A DNA stretch of 64,000 nt from Bradyrhizobium manausense. Its GTDB lineage: Bacteria; Pseudomonadota; Alphaproteobacteria; Rhizobiales; Xanthobacteraceae. Below are positions 43,617-52,555 of this stretch, in pieces. The stretch covers positions 62,001 to 126,000 of the forward strand of contig NZ_JAFCLG010000010.1 in assembly GCF_018129685.1 (NCBI RefSeq), given 5' to 3'. Position numbers and translations under genes: made by a program. The notes below the pieces were generated by a model. That model worked only from the letters and a program-made list of their open reading frames with translations. It did not search any database and was not told the origin of the DNA. Position 1 is the first letter of the stretch; each line of letters begins with the position of its first letter.

Positions 43617-44921
43617 ATGACAGTGACCGACATTGCGAGCCGAACCTACAATCACAGCTGGCGGCTGGATCCCATCATCCGCAGCCTGCTTGATACGGAC
43701 TTCTATAAGCTATTGATGCTGCAAATGATTCGGGAAGCGTACCCGGATCAACAGGTGACGTTCTCCGTCATCAATCGCTCGCGCCATGTGCGCCTTGCCG
43801 AGATCATCGACGAGGGCGAGCTGCGCGCCCAGCTCGACCACGCCCGCACCATCCGCTTCAGCAAGAAGGAGCTGATCTGGCTCGCCGGCAACACCTTCTA
43901 CGGCAAGACCCACATGTTCTCGGCGGACTTCATCCGCTGGCTCGCCGAATTCCGCCTTCCCGAATACGAGCTGCGCAAGGTCGACGGCCAGTACGAGCTG
44001 CATTTCCACGGCCCATGGACCCACACCTCAATGTGGGAAATTCCGGCACTCGCCATTCTCAACGAATTGCGCTCCCGCGCCGCGATGAAGGGACGCGGCC
44101 GGTTCGAGCTCGACGTGCTCTATGCCCGCGCCAAGGCCAAGCTGTGGACCAAGGTCGAGCGGCTGCGAGGGCTGGAGAACCTGCGGCTGTCTGACTTCGG
44201 GACCCGTCGCCGTCACGGCTTCCTGTGGCAGCGCTGGTGCGTGGAAGCGGTGAAGGAAGGGCTGGGTTCGTCCTTCATCGGCACCTCCAACGTGCTGCTG
44301 GCGATGGACAACGATCTCGAAGCGATCGGCACCAATGCGCACGAGCTGCCGATGGTCGCGGCCGCGCTCGCCAGGGATGACGAGGAATTGCGCTGGGCGC
44401 CCTATCGCATCCTCGACCAGTGGCGCCAGACCTATGGCGGCAATCTCTTGATCGCGCTGCCGGACGCCTTCGGCACCAAAGCCTTCCTGCGCGATGCCCC
44501 GGAATGGGTGGCCGACTGGACCGGCTTCCGCCCCGACAGCGCGCCGCCGATCCAGGCCGGCGAAGAGATCATCGCGTGGTGGCAGAAGAAGGGACGCAAC
44601 CCCAGGGAGAAGCTGCTGGTCTTCTCGGACGCCATGGACGTCGGCTCGATCGAGGAGACCTATCACCACTTTGCCGGCCGCGTGCGACTCTCCTTCGGCT
44701 GGGGCACCAACCTCACCAACGACTTCGTCGGCTGCGCGCCGGACGGCAGCTTCAATCTCGATCCGATCTCGCTGGTCTGCAAGGTGTCGTCGGTCGACGG
44801 ACATCCCGCCGTCAAGCTCTCCGACAATCCGGAAAAGGCGACCGGCATGCCCTCCGAGATCGAGCGCTATTTGCGCGTGTTCGGCGATGCCGGGCGCGTG
44901 CGTCAGCCGGTGCTGGTCTAA
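43617..44921 (+). CDS. pncB: Nicotinate phosphoribosyltransferase
   Basis: This 434-residue enzyme makes nicotinate mononucleotide in NAD salvage. It has the family segments SLLDTDFYKLLMLQMI at the N-terminus, SDFGTRRRHGF, FIGTSNVLLAMD with IGTNAHELPM (the regulatory His), VFSDAMDVGSIEETY, and FGWGTNLTNDF with LSDNPEKATG. The start ATG 43617 is preferred to 80 upstream codons that overlap the LysR gene. It follows the LysR gene on the same strand by 82 bases but is functionally unrelated. Confidence 0.95.
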   Translation: MTVTDIASRTYNHSWRLDPIIRSLLDTDFYKLLMLQMIREAYPDQQVTFSVINRSRHVRLAEIIDEGELRAQLDHARTIRFSKKELIWLAGNTFYGKTHMFSADFIRWLAEFRLPEYELRKVDGQYELHFHGPWTHTSMWEIPALAILNELRSRAAMKGRGRFELDVLYARAKAKLWTKVERLRGLENLRLSDFGTRRRHGFLWQRWCVEAVKEGLGSSFIGTSNVLLAMDNDLEAIGTNAHELPMVAAALARDDEELRWAPYRILDQWRQTYGGNLLIALPDAFGTKAFLRDAPEWVADWTGFRPDSAPPIQAGEEIIAWWQKKGRNPREKLLVFSDAMDVGSIEETYHHFAGRVRLSFGWGTNLTNDFVGCAPDGSFNLDPISLVCKVSSVDGHPAVKLSDNPEKATGMPSEIERYLRVFGDAGRVRQPVLV

Positions 44922-44943
44922 AGCGGCAACCGCGCCCGCGGCG

Positions 44944-45564
44944 TCACCGCGCCGGCAAGACCCCGAGACCGACGAGATGCGCGTCCAGGAACTGCGTGAC
45001 CTGCTGACGCAGCATCTGCGGCGGCACCGCGACCATCCGCTCTTCGAGGCCCAGCGAGATGATGCCGTGGACCGCGGAAAACAGCGTCCGCGACAACAGC
45101 GCGATCTGCACGTCATCCGCATCAGGCAGCGCGCGCACCAGGGGCGGATGCATCAGCGCGAAGGCATCCATCACCATCTGGAGGATGTCATCGGGATAAG
45201 GGCGATCGTCCTCCATCCGATGCTCGAACAGCGAGCGCAGCAGATTGGCGTGCTCGGCGAAGAAATCGAGATAGGTCTCGGCGAGCCCATAGAGCTGGCG
45301 AACGGGATCCTCAGCCGGAACCCCGCTTAAGCGCGCCGTTAGCGCCTGAACCGTCTCACGGTTGACGGTCAGGATCACCCCGTCGAAGTCTCCGAACTCG
45401 TTATAGACGCTGCCGACCGAGCAGCCGGCGGCCTCGGCGACGTCCCGAACTTTCAACGATCTCAATCCCTTAGTCGCGATGATGCCACGGGCGATCTCCA
45501 GGATCTGGAGCCGCCTCCGAAATTTTTTCTGGTCCCGCAGTGATTCTTCTTGAACATTGTTCAT
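44944..45564 (-). CDS. TetR-family regulator
   Basis: This 206-residue repressor has the TetR helix-turn-helix (ILEIARGIIATKGLRSLKVR, then DVAEAAGCSVGSVYNEFGDF). It resembles small TetR regulators of fatty-acid and phospholipid genes and lies divergent to a small gene followed by the LplT-Aas fusion. ATG 45564 is the likely start; ATG 45579 is five codons longer. A large in-frame extension to 45888 is not protein-like and is rejected. Its start codon lies within an operator copy, which points to autorepression. Confidence 0.88.
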   Translation of the reverse strand: MNNVQEESLRDQKKFRRRLQILEIARGIIATKGLRSLKVRDVAEAAGCSVGSVYNEFGDFDGVILTVNRETVQALTARLSGVPAEDPVRQLYGLAETYLDFFAEHANLLRSLFEHRMEDDRPYPDDILQMVMDAFALMHPPLVRALPDADDVQIALLSRTLFSAVHGIISLGLEERMVAVPPQMLRQQVTQFLDAHLVGLGVLPAR

Positions 45565-45595
45565 TTTCGCGCTACTCATTTGAACATTGTTCAAA
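45551..45595. promoter_or_regulatory. Two TetR operator copies, 30 bases apart
   Basis: The 13-mer TGAACATTGTTCA occurs twice, at 45551-45563 and 45581-45593. The second is embedded in a 17-base dyad, TTTGAACA-T-TGTTCAAA (45579-45595). The first overlaps the TetR start codon. A spacing of exactly 30 bases puts both on the same DNA face, which suits two dimers binding side by side. Confidence 0.7.
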
Positions 45596-45615
45596 CTAAC
45601 CCGGAGACTCGGAAA

Positions 45616-45882
45616 ATGCAAACCCTCGCTGTTGATATCGCTTCCACCTTCGTCGATGACGCTTGGGCCATCCTGGGCGGCTTTGGCCGCACGGTCCTGC
45701 GGCTGGCGATGGCGCCGATCGACCGGATCGCGAACGCCTGCGACATCGCCGGTGTGCTCACTGAGCGCCGCGCGACCTTCCGGATGTGGCGGGCAAGCCG
45801 CGCACGTGCCCGCTTGGAGAGCCGCCGCATCAGCCTGCTCGGTCGCCTCAATCCTTTCCGCCATCTGGCTCACCTCACCTGA
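45616..45882 (+). CDS. Small protein of unknown function downstream of TetR operators
   Basis: This is an 88-residue frame starting at ATG 45616 behind GGAAA, divergent from the TetR gene and placed right after its operators. The N-terminal part (LAVDIASTFVDDAWAILGGF) looks like an amphipathic helix and the C-terminal half is very Arg-rich. No homologue was recognised. It may be a real target of the TetR protein or a chance frame. Confidence 0.4.
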   Translation: MQTLAVDIASTFVDDAWAILGGFGRTVLRLAMAPIDRIANACDIAGVLTERRATFRMWRASRARARLESRRISLLGRLNPFRHLAHLT

Positions 45883-46243
45883 GGACAAACTGATGTTGCG
45901 CGTGGATCCCTTCGAATGCGAACGCCGGCCGCAACAAAGGACTTACTATGTCCGGACATCGCCGGCCGATTGCGCAACTGTCAGCGTTTCGATTCAGCTT
46001 TTTCTTATCGACCGGGGCGATATGCCCGTAAGCCCGGCATTTCCGCCCGAAACCGCTTGCTGCGACCGGATATTTGCGAACCTAACGAGACAGACTGGAG
46101 ACCAACAGGATCGGAGGGACCGAGGGGACACGGCAGGCCGGCGACCACACGCGCCTGCAATCGCTCCTCTCACACTCTTCCGGTCGTGACGTTCGATCTG
46201 CAACGCAACAACCTCAGGCTGCCTTTTCAAAACAGGACTCGTC
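45883..46243. other. Intergenic stretch before the LplT-Aas gene
   Basis: This stretch of about 360 bases has no supported gene; the frames present overlap one another and lack ribosome sites. The promoter of the LplT-Aas gene is expected here. No TetR-type TGAACATTGTTCA site was found in it, so direct control of the fusion gene by the TetR protein is not visible. Confidence 0.4.
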
Positions 46244-49200
46244 ATGATCAGGGAATTGATGTCGTCACGCCGCTTTGCGCCGCTGTTCGGGGCGCAATTC
46301 TTCTCGGCGCTCAATGACAACGTGCTCAAGAACGCACTCGTCATCATCCTGCTTTACAGCGCCGCGACCGGCCACGGCGACGCGCTGGTCACGGTGGCAG
46401 GCGCCGTCTTCATCTTCCCCTATTTCATCCTGTCCGGGCTCGGCGGCCAGCTCGCCGACAAATACGTCAAATCGGTCGTCGCCAGACGCTTGAAGTTCGC
46501 CGAGATTTTCGCGGCCGGCTTTGCCGCCGCCGGCTTCTTCATGCACTCGGTGCCGCTGCTGTTCACCGCGCTCGGGCTGTTCGGCGTCATTGCCGCCCTG
46601 TTCGGCCCGGTGAAATACGCCATGCTGCCGGACCAGCTCGAGATCGGCGAACTCGCAACCGGCAACGCGCTGGTCGAAGGCGCGACCTTCATGGCCATCC
46701 TGCTCGGCACCGTCGCCGGCGGCCAGTTCGTGGCCGGCTCCGCTCACATGGGCTGGGTCGCATCGGCCGTGGTCGTGCTGGCGCTGCTGTCCTGGGCCTT
46801 TGCCTCCCGCATTCCGCAAACAACGCCCTCCGCGCCTGATCTGCCGATCGATGCCAATCCCTGGACCTCGACGGTCGGCCTGCTGAAGACGCTCTATGCC
46901 GACCACCGGCTGTGGGACGGCACCGTGATCGTCTCCTGGTTCTGGCTGGTCGGGGCCATCGTGCTGTCGCTGCTGCCGGCGCTGGTCAAGGACGTCGTCG
47001 GTGGCAGCGAAGGCGTGGTGACGCTGTGCCTTGCGATCTTCGCGATCGGAATTGCCATCGGCTCGCTGTTTGCCGCCAGTCTCAGCCACGTTCGCCCGAA
47101 CCTGGCGCTGGTGCCGATCGGCGCCATCATGATGGGCTTTGCCGGCATCGACCTTGCCTGGGCCATCGGCGTTACGGTGAAGGGCAACGACATTGGCGCG
47201 CTTGATTTCGCCACCTCCTTCGCTGGCGTGCGCATGCTCCTCGATTTCGTCGCCTTCGCGTTCGGCGGCGGCCTGTTTGTCGTGCCTTCCTTCGCGGCCG
47301 TGCAGGCCTGGTCGGCGCCGAACGAGCGTGCCCGCATCATCGCGGCCGGCAACGTGCTACAGGCCGCCTTCATGGTGGTGGGTTCGCTGTTCGTCGCGCT
47401 GCTGCAGGCGGCAGGGCTTCATGTCGGCTGGATCTTCCTCGGCCTCGGCCTCGCCAGCTTCGGCGCAGTGTGGTTCGTGCTGACGAAATGGGGCAAGGAA
47501 GGCGTGCGCGACTTCGGCGCGCTGCTGTTCCGCGCCCTGTTCCGCACCGAGGTGCGCGGGCTCGAGAACCTGCCGCCTCCTGGTACGCGCATGCTGATTG
47601 CGCCCAATCATGTCAGCCTGATCGATGGCCCGCTGCTGCACGCCGTGCTGCCGATCGACGCGAGCTTCGCGGTGGACACCGGCATCTCCAAGGCGTGGTG
47701 GGCCAAGCCGTTCCTGCGCGTGGTCAAGCACTACACCATGGACCCGACCAAGCCGCTGGCCGCGCGCGACCTGATCAAGCTCGTCGCCGCCGGTGAACCT
47801 GTCGTGATCTTCCCGGAAGGACGCATCACCGTCTCCGGCTCGCTGATGAAGGTCTATGACGGCACGGCCATGATCGCTGACAAGGCCGACGCCATAGTTG
47901 TGCCCGTCCGCATCGAAGGCGCGCAGCGCTCGCATCTCAGCTATCTCAAAAGCGGTCAGATCAAGCGCTCGTGGTTCCCGCGCGTGACGGTCACGATCCT
48001 GCCGCCGGTCAAGCTGCCGATCGATGAGCAGCTGAAAGGCAAGGCACGCCGCAATGCCGCAGGCGCCGCACTCCAGGACGTCATGATCGACGCGATGGTC
48101 AAGAACACCATGCTCGACCACACGCTGTTCGAAGCGCTCGGCCACGCCTATCGCGACCGCGACACCGGCAAGGTCATCATCGAAGACGCGCTCGGCACCA
48201 GGCTGACCTACCGCAAGCTGATCCTCGGCGCGCAGGTCTTGAGCCGCAAGCTCGAGAGCGGCACATCGGCCGGCGAGAATGTCGGCGTGCTGCTGCCGAA
48301 CTCGGCGGGCGTCGCCGTTGTCTTCATGGCGCTGCAGAGCATCGGCCGCGTTCCCGCAATGCTCAACTTCTCGGCCGGCCCCGTGAACGTGCTTGCCGCC
48401 ATGAAGGCTGCGCAGGTCAGGACCGTGTTGACGTCGAAATCCTTCATCGAGAAAGGCAAGCTCGACAAGCTGATGGCCGCGATCTCGGCTGAATGCCGCG
48501 TCGTGTATCTCGAGGACATCAGGGCCTCGATCGGCACGGCCGACAAACTCAAGGGCTTGCTCGACGGCACCGCACCGCGCGTGTCGCGTCAGGCGAACGA
48601 TCCGGCCGTCGTGCTGTTCACGTCAGGCTCGGAAGGCACGCCCAAGGGCGTGGTGCTGTCCCACCGCAACATCCTCGCCAACGCGGCGCAGGCACTGGCG
48701 CGGGTCGATGCCAACGCCAACGACAAGGTGTTCAACGTACTGCCGGTGTTCCACTCGTTCGGGCTCACGGGCGGAATGATGATGCCTGTTCTGGCGGGCA
48801 TTCCGATCTACATGTATCCCTCGCCGCTGCACTACCGCATCGTGCCCGAGCTGATCTATCAGACCGGCGCCACGATCCTGTTCGGCACCGACACGTTCCT
48901 GTCCGGCTACGCCCGTTCGGCGCATGCCTACGACTTCCGCACCCTGCGCCTCGTGATCGCCGGCGCCGAAGCGGTCAAGGATCGCACGCGGCAGGTGTTC
49001 ATGGAGCGCTACGGCATCCGCATCCTCGAAGGCTACGGCGTCACCGAGACGGCTCCGGTGCTGGCGATGAACACGCCGATGGCCAACCGCCCCGGCACCG
49101 TCGGCCGCCTCTCGCCGCTGATGGAGAGCCGCCTCGATCCGGTCCCCGGCATCGAGGAAGGTGGCCGCCTCTCGGTGCGCGGGCCGAACGTGATGCTCGG

Positions 49201-49648
49201 TTACCTCAGGGCGGAAAATCCCGGCGTGCTTGAAAGACTTCCCGAGGGTTGGCACGACACCGGCGACATCGTGGCGATCGACGCCGCCGGCTTCATCACC
49301 ATCAAGGGCCGCGCCAAGCGCTTTGCCAAGATTGCCGGCGAAATGGTCTCGCTGTCGGCGGTCGAGAGCATCGCGGCGACGCTGTGGCCGCAGGCCACAT
49401 CGGTCGCCGTGTCGATCCCGGACCAGCGCAAGGGCGAGCGCATCGTGCTGCTGACGACGCAGAAAAACGCGGAGCGCAGCGCGATGCAGGCCCAGGCCAA
49501 GACGATCGGTGCGTCCGAGCTCACCGTGCCCGCGACGATCATGGTGGTCGACAAGGTGCCGCTGCTCGGCACCGGCAAGACCGACTATGTCACCGCAACC
49601 ACGATGGCCCGCGAGCAGGCAACTTCGCCGGAGCGCGAGGTTGCGTAA
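46244..49648 (+). CDS. aas: Acyl-[ACP]-phospholipid acyltransferase fused to LplT-like flippase
   Basis: This 1134-residue, three-part fusion repairs lysophospholipids. Residues 1-410 form an LplT-like MFS lysophospholipid flippase (ALNDNVLKNALVIILLY). Residues about 440-640 are a PlsC-type acyltransferase with the NHVSLIDG catalytic His-x4-Asp near 456-461 and FPEGRIT near 523. Residues about 650-1134 are an acyl-ACP synthetase with FTSGSEGTPKGVVLSH near 793 and GYGVTETAP near 930. In E. coli LplT and Aas are separate proteins; here one chain imports and re-acylates the lipid. It acts at the inner membrane. Confidence 0.93.
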   Translation: MIRELMSSRRFAPLFGAQFFSALNDNVLKNALVIILLYSAATGHGDALVTVAGAVFIFPYFILSGLGGQLADKYVKSVVARRLKFAEIFAAGFAAAGFFMHSVPLLFTALGLFGVIAALFGPVKYAMLPDQLEIGELATGNALVEGATFMAILLGTVAGGQFVAGSAHMGWVASAVVVLALLSWAFASRIPQTTPSAPDLPIDANPWTSTVGLLKTLYADHRLWDGTVIVSWFWLVGAIVLSLLPALVKDVVGGSEGVVTLCLAIFAIGIAIGSLFAASLSHVRPNLALVPIGAIMMGFAGIDLAWAIGVTVKGNDIGALDFATSFAGVRMLLDFVAFAFGGGLFVVPSFAAVQAWSAPNERARIIAAGNVLQAAFMVVGSLFVALLQAAGLHVGWIFLGLGLASFGAVWFVLTKWGKEGVRDFGALLFRALFRTEVRGLENLPPPGTRMLIAPNHVSLIDGPLLHAVLPIDASFAVDTGISKAWWAKPFLRVVKHYTMDPTKPLAARDLIKLVAAGEPVVIFPEGRITVSGSLMKVYDGTAMIADKADAIVVPVRIEGAQRSHLSYLKSGQIKRSWFPRVTVTILPPVKLPIDEQLKGKARRNAAGAALQDVMIDAMVKNTMLDHTLFEALGHAYRDRDTGKVIIEDALGTRLTYRKLILGAQVLSRKLESGTSAGENVGVLLPNSAGVAVVFMALQSIGRVPAMLNFSAGPVNVLAAMKAAQVRTVLTSKSFIEKGKLDKLMAAISAECRVVYLEDIRASIGTADKLKGLLDGTAPRVSRQANDPAVVLFTSGSEGTPKGVVLSHRNILANAAQALARVDANANDKVFNVLPVFHSFGLTGGMMMPVLAGIPIYMYPSPLHYRIVPELIYQTGATILFGTDTFLSGYARSAHAYDFRTLRLVIAGAEAVKDRTRQVFMERYGIRILEGYGVTETAPVLAMNTPMANRPGTVGRLSPLMESRLDPVPGIEEGGRLSVRGPNVMLGYLRAENPGVLERLPEGWHDTGDIVAIDAAGFITIKGRAKRFAKIAGEMVSLSAVESIAATLWPQATSVAVSIPDQRKGERIVLLTTQKNAERSAMQAQAKTIGASELTVPATIMVVDKVPLLGTGKTDYVTATTMAREQATSPEREVA

Positions 49649-49689
49649 GGTCGAAAGCGGAATGTAGTTAGGTTGAATCGAGCGGCCGC

Positions 49690-49830
49690 AGGCTCGGTCA
49701 CCTCTCCCGCTTGCGGGAGAGGTCGGCGCGAAGCGCCGGGTGAGGGTTTTCTCCTCTTGGGGGTTCTCGCGAGTGGAGATACCCTCTCCCCCCGCCCTCC
49801 CCCGCAAGCGGGGGAGGGAGCACACCTCCC
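49690..49830. repeat. Palindromic CTCTCCCGC repeat pair
   Basis: Two strong hairpins are present. One is ACCTCTCCCGC (49700-49710) with GCGGGAGAGGT (49713-49723). The other is CCCTCCCCCGC (49795-49805) with GCGGGGGAGGG (49808-49818). Each loop is two bases. They lie between the convergent ends of the LplT-Aas gene and tcuB and would stop transcription from both. The CTCTCCC words recur at 30527, so this is a dispersed repeat family. Confidence 0.7.
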
Positions 49831-49913
49831 CTCGTTGCGGCATTCAAAGCTTGTCTAACCAGCGACTGCCGCACCGTCGGATGCACGGTGCGACAGCGTT
49901 GTGCTGCTCAGAA

Positions 49914-51020
49914 CTAAGAGCCGGCTTCGTTGCGCCGTTCCTGCGCGTAACGCACCAGCGCCACGAAACGATAGATGCCGTGCACGAACTTGCCATAGGG
50001 CATGGTGATGAACAGGGCAAACACCGCGCCGAGATGCAACGCGAGCAGCGGCCCCATGGCGGCGGTTTCGCGCAGGACCAGGAGCAGCATGCCGGTTGCT
50101 CCGGTCAGAAACAGCATGGCGATGAAGCCGGTATCCATGCCGGTGCTGTTCTCGTCGAGCAGCTCGGGCGCACGGCGTGATTTGGCGACGAACAGCCCGA
50201 TGGGACCGACGACGAGGCCGATGCCGCCGAGCGTGCCGAGCACCACGGGCAGGTCCCACCACGGATACGGCGCCTCGCGGCCGAGCAGATAGTGATAGAG
50301 CGTCGCAACCGAGGTCGCGGCAAAGCACAGCAGGAAGCCGTAGAACGTCAGGTGATGAAACAGCTTGCGCCGGTCGGTCGGCTTGTCATCCTCGTTGTAG
50401 CAGCCGACGCCGCCGCCATGGAGATAGCGCAGCTCATCGGCATCGCGGATCGCCTGGACAATCGAGCCGCCATCGGCCCGGCCGCCGATCGGCGTGCCGA
50501 TGTCGCGCCAGAAGGCACGCACGCTCATGACCAGCGCGAGGATCGCATAAAGAAACGCAGCACTGAACAGCGCGGCCATCGCATTGTGCGGCATCAGTCT
50601 GTAGAAGGCGCCGGGGCCGGTGTGCACGCCGAACAGCACGCTGCGGTCGTTCAGCGCCACGAAGCCGACGATGAAGGCTGCCATGCTCAGCGCGGCAATG
50701 ATGCTGATAACCAGGCCGTTGCGCGCGAAGGCGCCGGACAGCGCCTGCGGCCAGGCATAGGCGGCATAGGATTCCGCGCGCGCGACCGCGAGCGTCCTGG
50801 GGACGTTGACGTTGAACTCGTGGGGCGGCGAGAACTGGCAATCGACATAGCAGGCGCCGCAGGAATGGCAGAGATTGGCGAGATAGTTGAGATCGCCGTC
50901 CGAGAACGCGCGGCGCATCTCCATCGCCGGAAATACCGCGCAAAGACCCTCGCAATATCTGCAGGAATTGCAGACCGTCATCAGGCGGTCGGCTTCGTCC
51001 AGAATCCTAGTTCCGTGCAT
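49914..51020 (-). CDS. tcuB: Tricarballylate utilisation membrane protein TcuB
   Basis: This 368-residue membrane electron carrier has two ferredoxin-like clusters at the N-terminus (CNSCRYCEGLCAVFP and CHSCGACYVDCQFSP). About six membrane helices follow. TcuB re-oxidises the flavin of TcuA in Salmonella tricarballylate catabolism. Here the pair could also act on citrate-like acids. The gene start overlaps the tcuA stop by 14 bases. Confidence 0.9.
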   Translation of the reverse strand: MHGTRILDEADRLMTVCNSCRYCEGLCAVFPAMEMRRAFSDGDLNYLANLCHSCGACYVDCQFSPPHEFNVNVPRTLAVARAESYAAYAWPQALSGAFARNGLVISIIAALSMAAFIVGFVALNDRSVLFGVHTGPGAFYRLMPHNAMAALFSAAFLYAILALVMSVRAFWRDIGTPIGGRADGGSIVQAIRDADELRYLHGGGVGCYNEDDKPTDRRKLFHHLTFYGFLLCFAATSVATLYHYLLGREAPYPWWDLPVVLGTLGGIGLVVGPIGLFVAKSRRAPELLDENSTGMDTGFIAMLFLTGATGMLLLVLRETAAMGPLLALHLGAVFALFITMPYGKFVHGIYRFVALVRYAQERRNEAGS

Positions 51021-52398
51021 GTTTCGCCGCTTCCCGTCCTGCGATCCGCCCGAATACGCTGCCGATGGTCATGCCCATGCCGGCGGCGTAACCCTTGCCG
51101 AGCACGTTGCCGGCCATGATCTCGCCGGCTGCGAACATGTTGGCCGACGGCTTGCCGTCAGCCATCAGCATCCGCGCCTCCTTGGTCACGCGCGTGCCGA
51201 GATAGGTGAAGGTGATGCCGGGCCGCACCGGATAGGCGAGATAAGGCGGCGTCTCGATCCGGCGTGCCCAATGCGTCTTGGGCGGCGTGATGCCTTCGGT
51301 GCGACAGTCGTCCAGGATGGTGTGGTCGAACGTGCCCGGCCGCACCGCGGCGTTGAATTCGGTGATGGTCTTGTCCAGCGCGGCTGGATCGAGATTCAGC
51401 TTGCCGGCAAGCTCGGCGACCGTCTGCCCGGCGATCGGCGGAAACAGCGTCGGCATGAAGCTGGTGACGACCGTGGAGTCAAAGATGATGTAGGCGATCT
51501 GGTCGGGCTGCGCCGCGACCAGCCGGCCCCAGATCGCATAACGTTTCGGCCAGATGTCCTCGCCCTCATCATAGAAGCGCTGGGCGTGCTTGTTGACGAC
51601 GATGCCGAACACCACGGAGTCGTGCCGCGTGATGATGCCGCCGTCGAATTTCGGCGCGCGGGCATCGATGGCGACCGCGTGGCACTGGGTGGGGTCGCCG
51701 ACCTCCTGCACGCCCTTGTCGAGCAGCATCTTCAGGATCGAGCCGCGATTATAGGGCGTGCCGCGGATCAGGAAATTGTCAGCGGCCTCGCCCCAATATT
51801 GCTTCAGCCATTCGATGTTCGCCTCGAAGCCGCCGGCTGCGGCAACCAGCGCGCCTGCGCGGATCTCGGTCTCGCCCTTGATCGGCCGCTTCAGGCGCGC
51901 GGCGAGGAACATTCCATCCTCGATCACCAGATCGGTGACTTCGGCGTCGTATTCGACCTCGACGCCGAGTTGCTCAGCGGTGAGATAGAGCGCGTTGAGC
52001 ATCGCGCGTCCGCCGCCGAGGAAGAAGGAGTTGGTGCGGCCAAGACTCAGCGTGCCGCCGAGCGAGGGCTGCCAGCGCACGCCCTGCTCCACGATCCAGT
52101 TCAGGATGTCCTTGGACTCACGGATCATGTGGCGGGCGAGCACCTCGTCGGTCTTCCCGCCGGTGACGCGCAGCAGATCCTCCCAGAACTCCTCCTCGGT
52201 ATAGGGACCGGTGAGGATTTCGGTCGCAGCATCGTGAGCGCAGCGCATGTTCCGCGTGTGGCGGGTATTGCCGCCCCGATAGAATTTTGGCGCACCCTCG
52301 AGCACGAGCACCGATGCACCGCCCCTGCGGGCGCTGATCGCAGCACACAGTGCCGCGTTGCCGCCGCCGATCACCAGCACATCGTATTTGCTGCCCAT
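51007..52398 (-). CDS. tcuA: FAD-dependent tricarballylate dehydrogenase TcuA
   Basis: This 463-residue flavoprotein of the fumarate reductase/succinate dehydrogenase family has DVLVIGGGNAALCAAISARR at the start and the FAD-contact ending NVLGKGYAAGMGMTIGSVFG. It is close to TcuA, which oxidises tricarballylate to cis-aconitate. The start ATG 52398 is preferred over 53 upstream codons that extend into the operator region. It is divergent from a GntR regulator. No tcuC transporter is present. Confidence 0.88.
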   Translation of the reverse strand: MGSKYDVLVIGGGNAALCAAISARRGGASVLVLEGAPKFYRGGNTRHTRNMRCAHDAATEILTGPYTEEEFWEDLLRVTGGKTDEVLARHMIRESKDILNWIVEQGVRWQPSLGGTLSLGRTNSFFLGGGRAMLNALYLTAEQLGVEVEYDAEVTDLVIEDGMFLAARLKRPIKGETEIRAGALVAAAGGFEANIEWLKQYWGEAADNFLIRGTPYNRGSILKMLLDKGVQEVGDPTQCHAVAIDARAPKFDGGIITRHDSVVFGIVVNKHAQRFYDEGEDIWPKRYAIWGRLVAAQPDQIAYIIFDSTVVTSFMPTLFPPIAGQTVAELAGKLNLDPAALDKTITEFNAAVRPGTFDHTILDDCRTEGITPPKTHWARRIETPPYLAYPVRPGITFTYLGTRVTKEARMLMADGKPSANMFAAGEIMAGNVLGKGYAAGMGMTIGSVFGRIAGREAAKHARN

Positions 52399-52478
52399 GC
52401 CGTCCGTCCGATGCGACGAGGTTGGAAACTTTCCGCCCGCAAGAGGCCCCCGGTCAAGCCGGACCGCCATTGCGTACT

Positions 52479-52490
52479 TTTGTATACAAA
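52479..52490. promoter_or_regulatory. Palindromic operator between tcuA and its GntR regulator
   Basis: TTTGTATACAAA is a perfect 12-base palindrome in the 157-base divergent region. A weaker half-copy, GATATAC, follows directly (52491-52497). FCD-type GntR proteins bind AT-rich palindromes of this type, so it is the best candidate for autoregulation and for control of tcuAB. Confidence 0.65.
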
Positions 52491-52555
52491 GATATACAGA
52501 TGCCGCGCAAGCGGCATCTTTGCAGGGGCAGGATCCGTCTGCGCTGCGAGGAACC

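Noticed and set aside
45565..45888. N-terminal extension of the TetR gene
   Set aside because: It runs through both operator copies and has no protein-like composition. The TetR domain starts just after ATG 45564.
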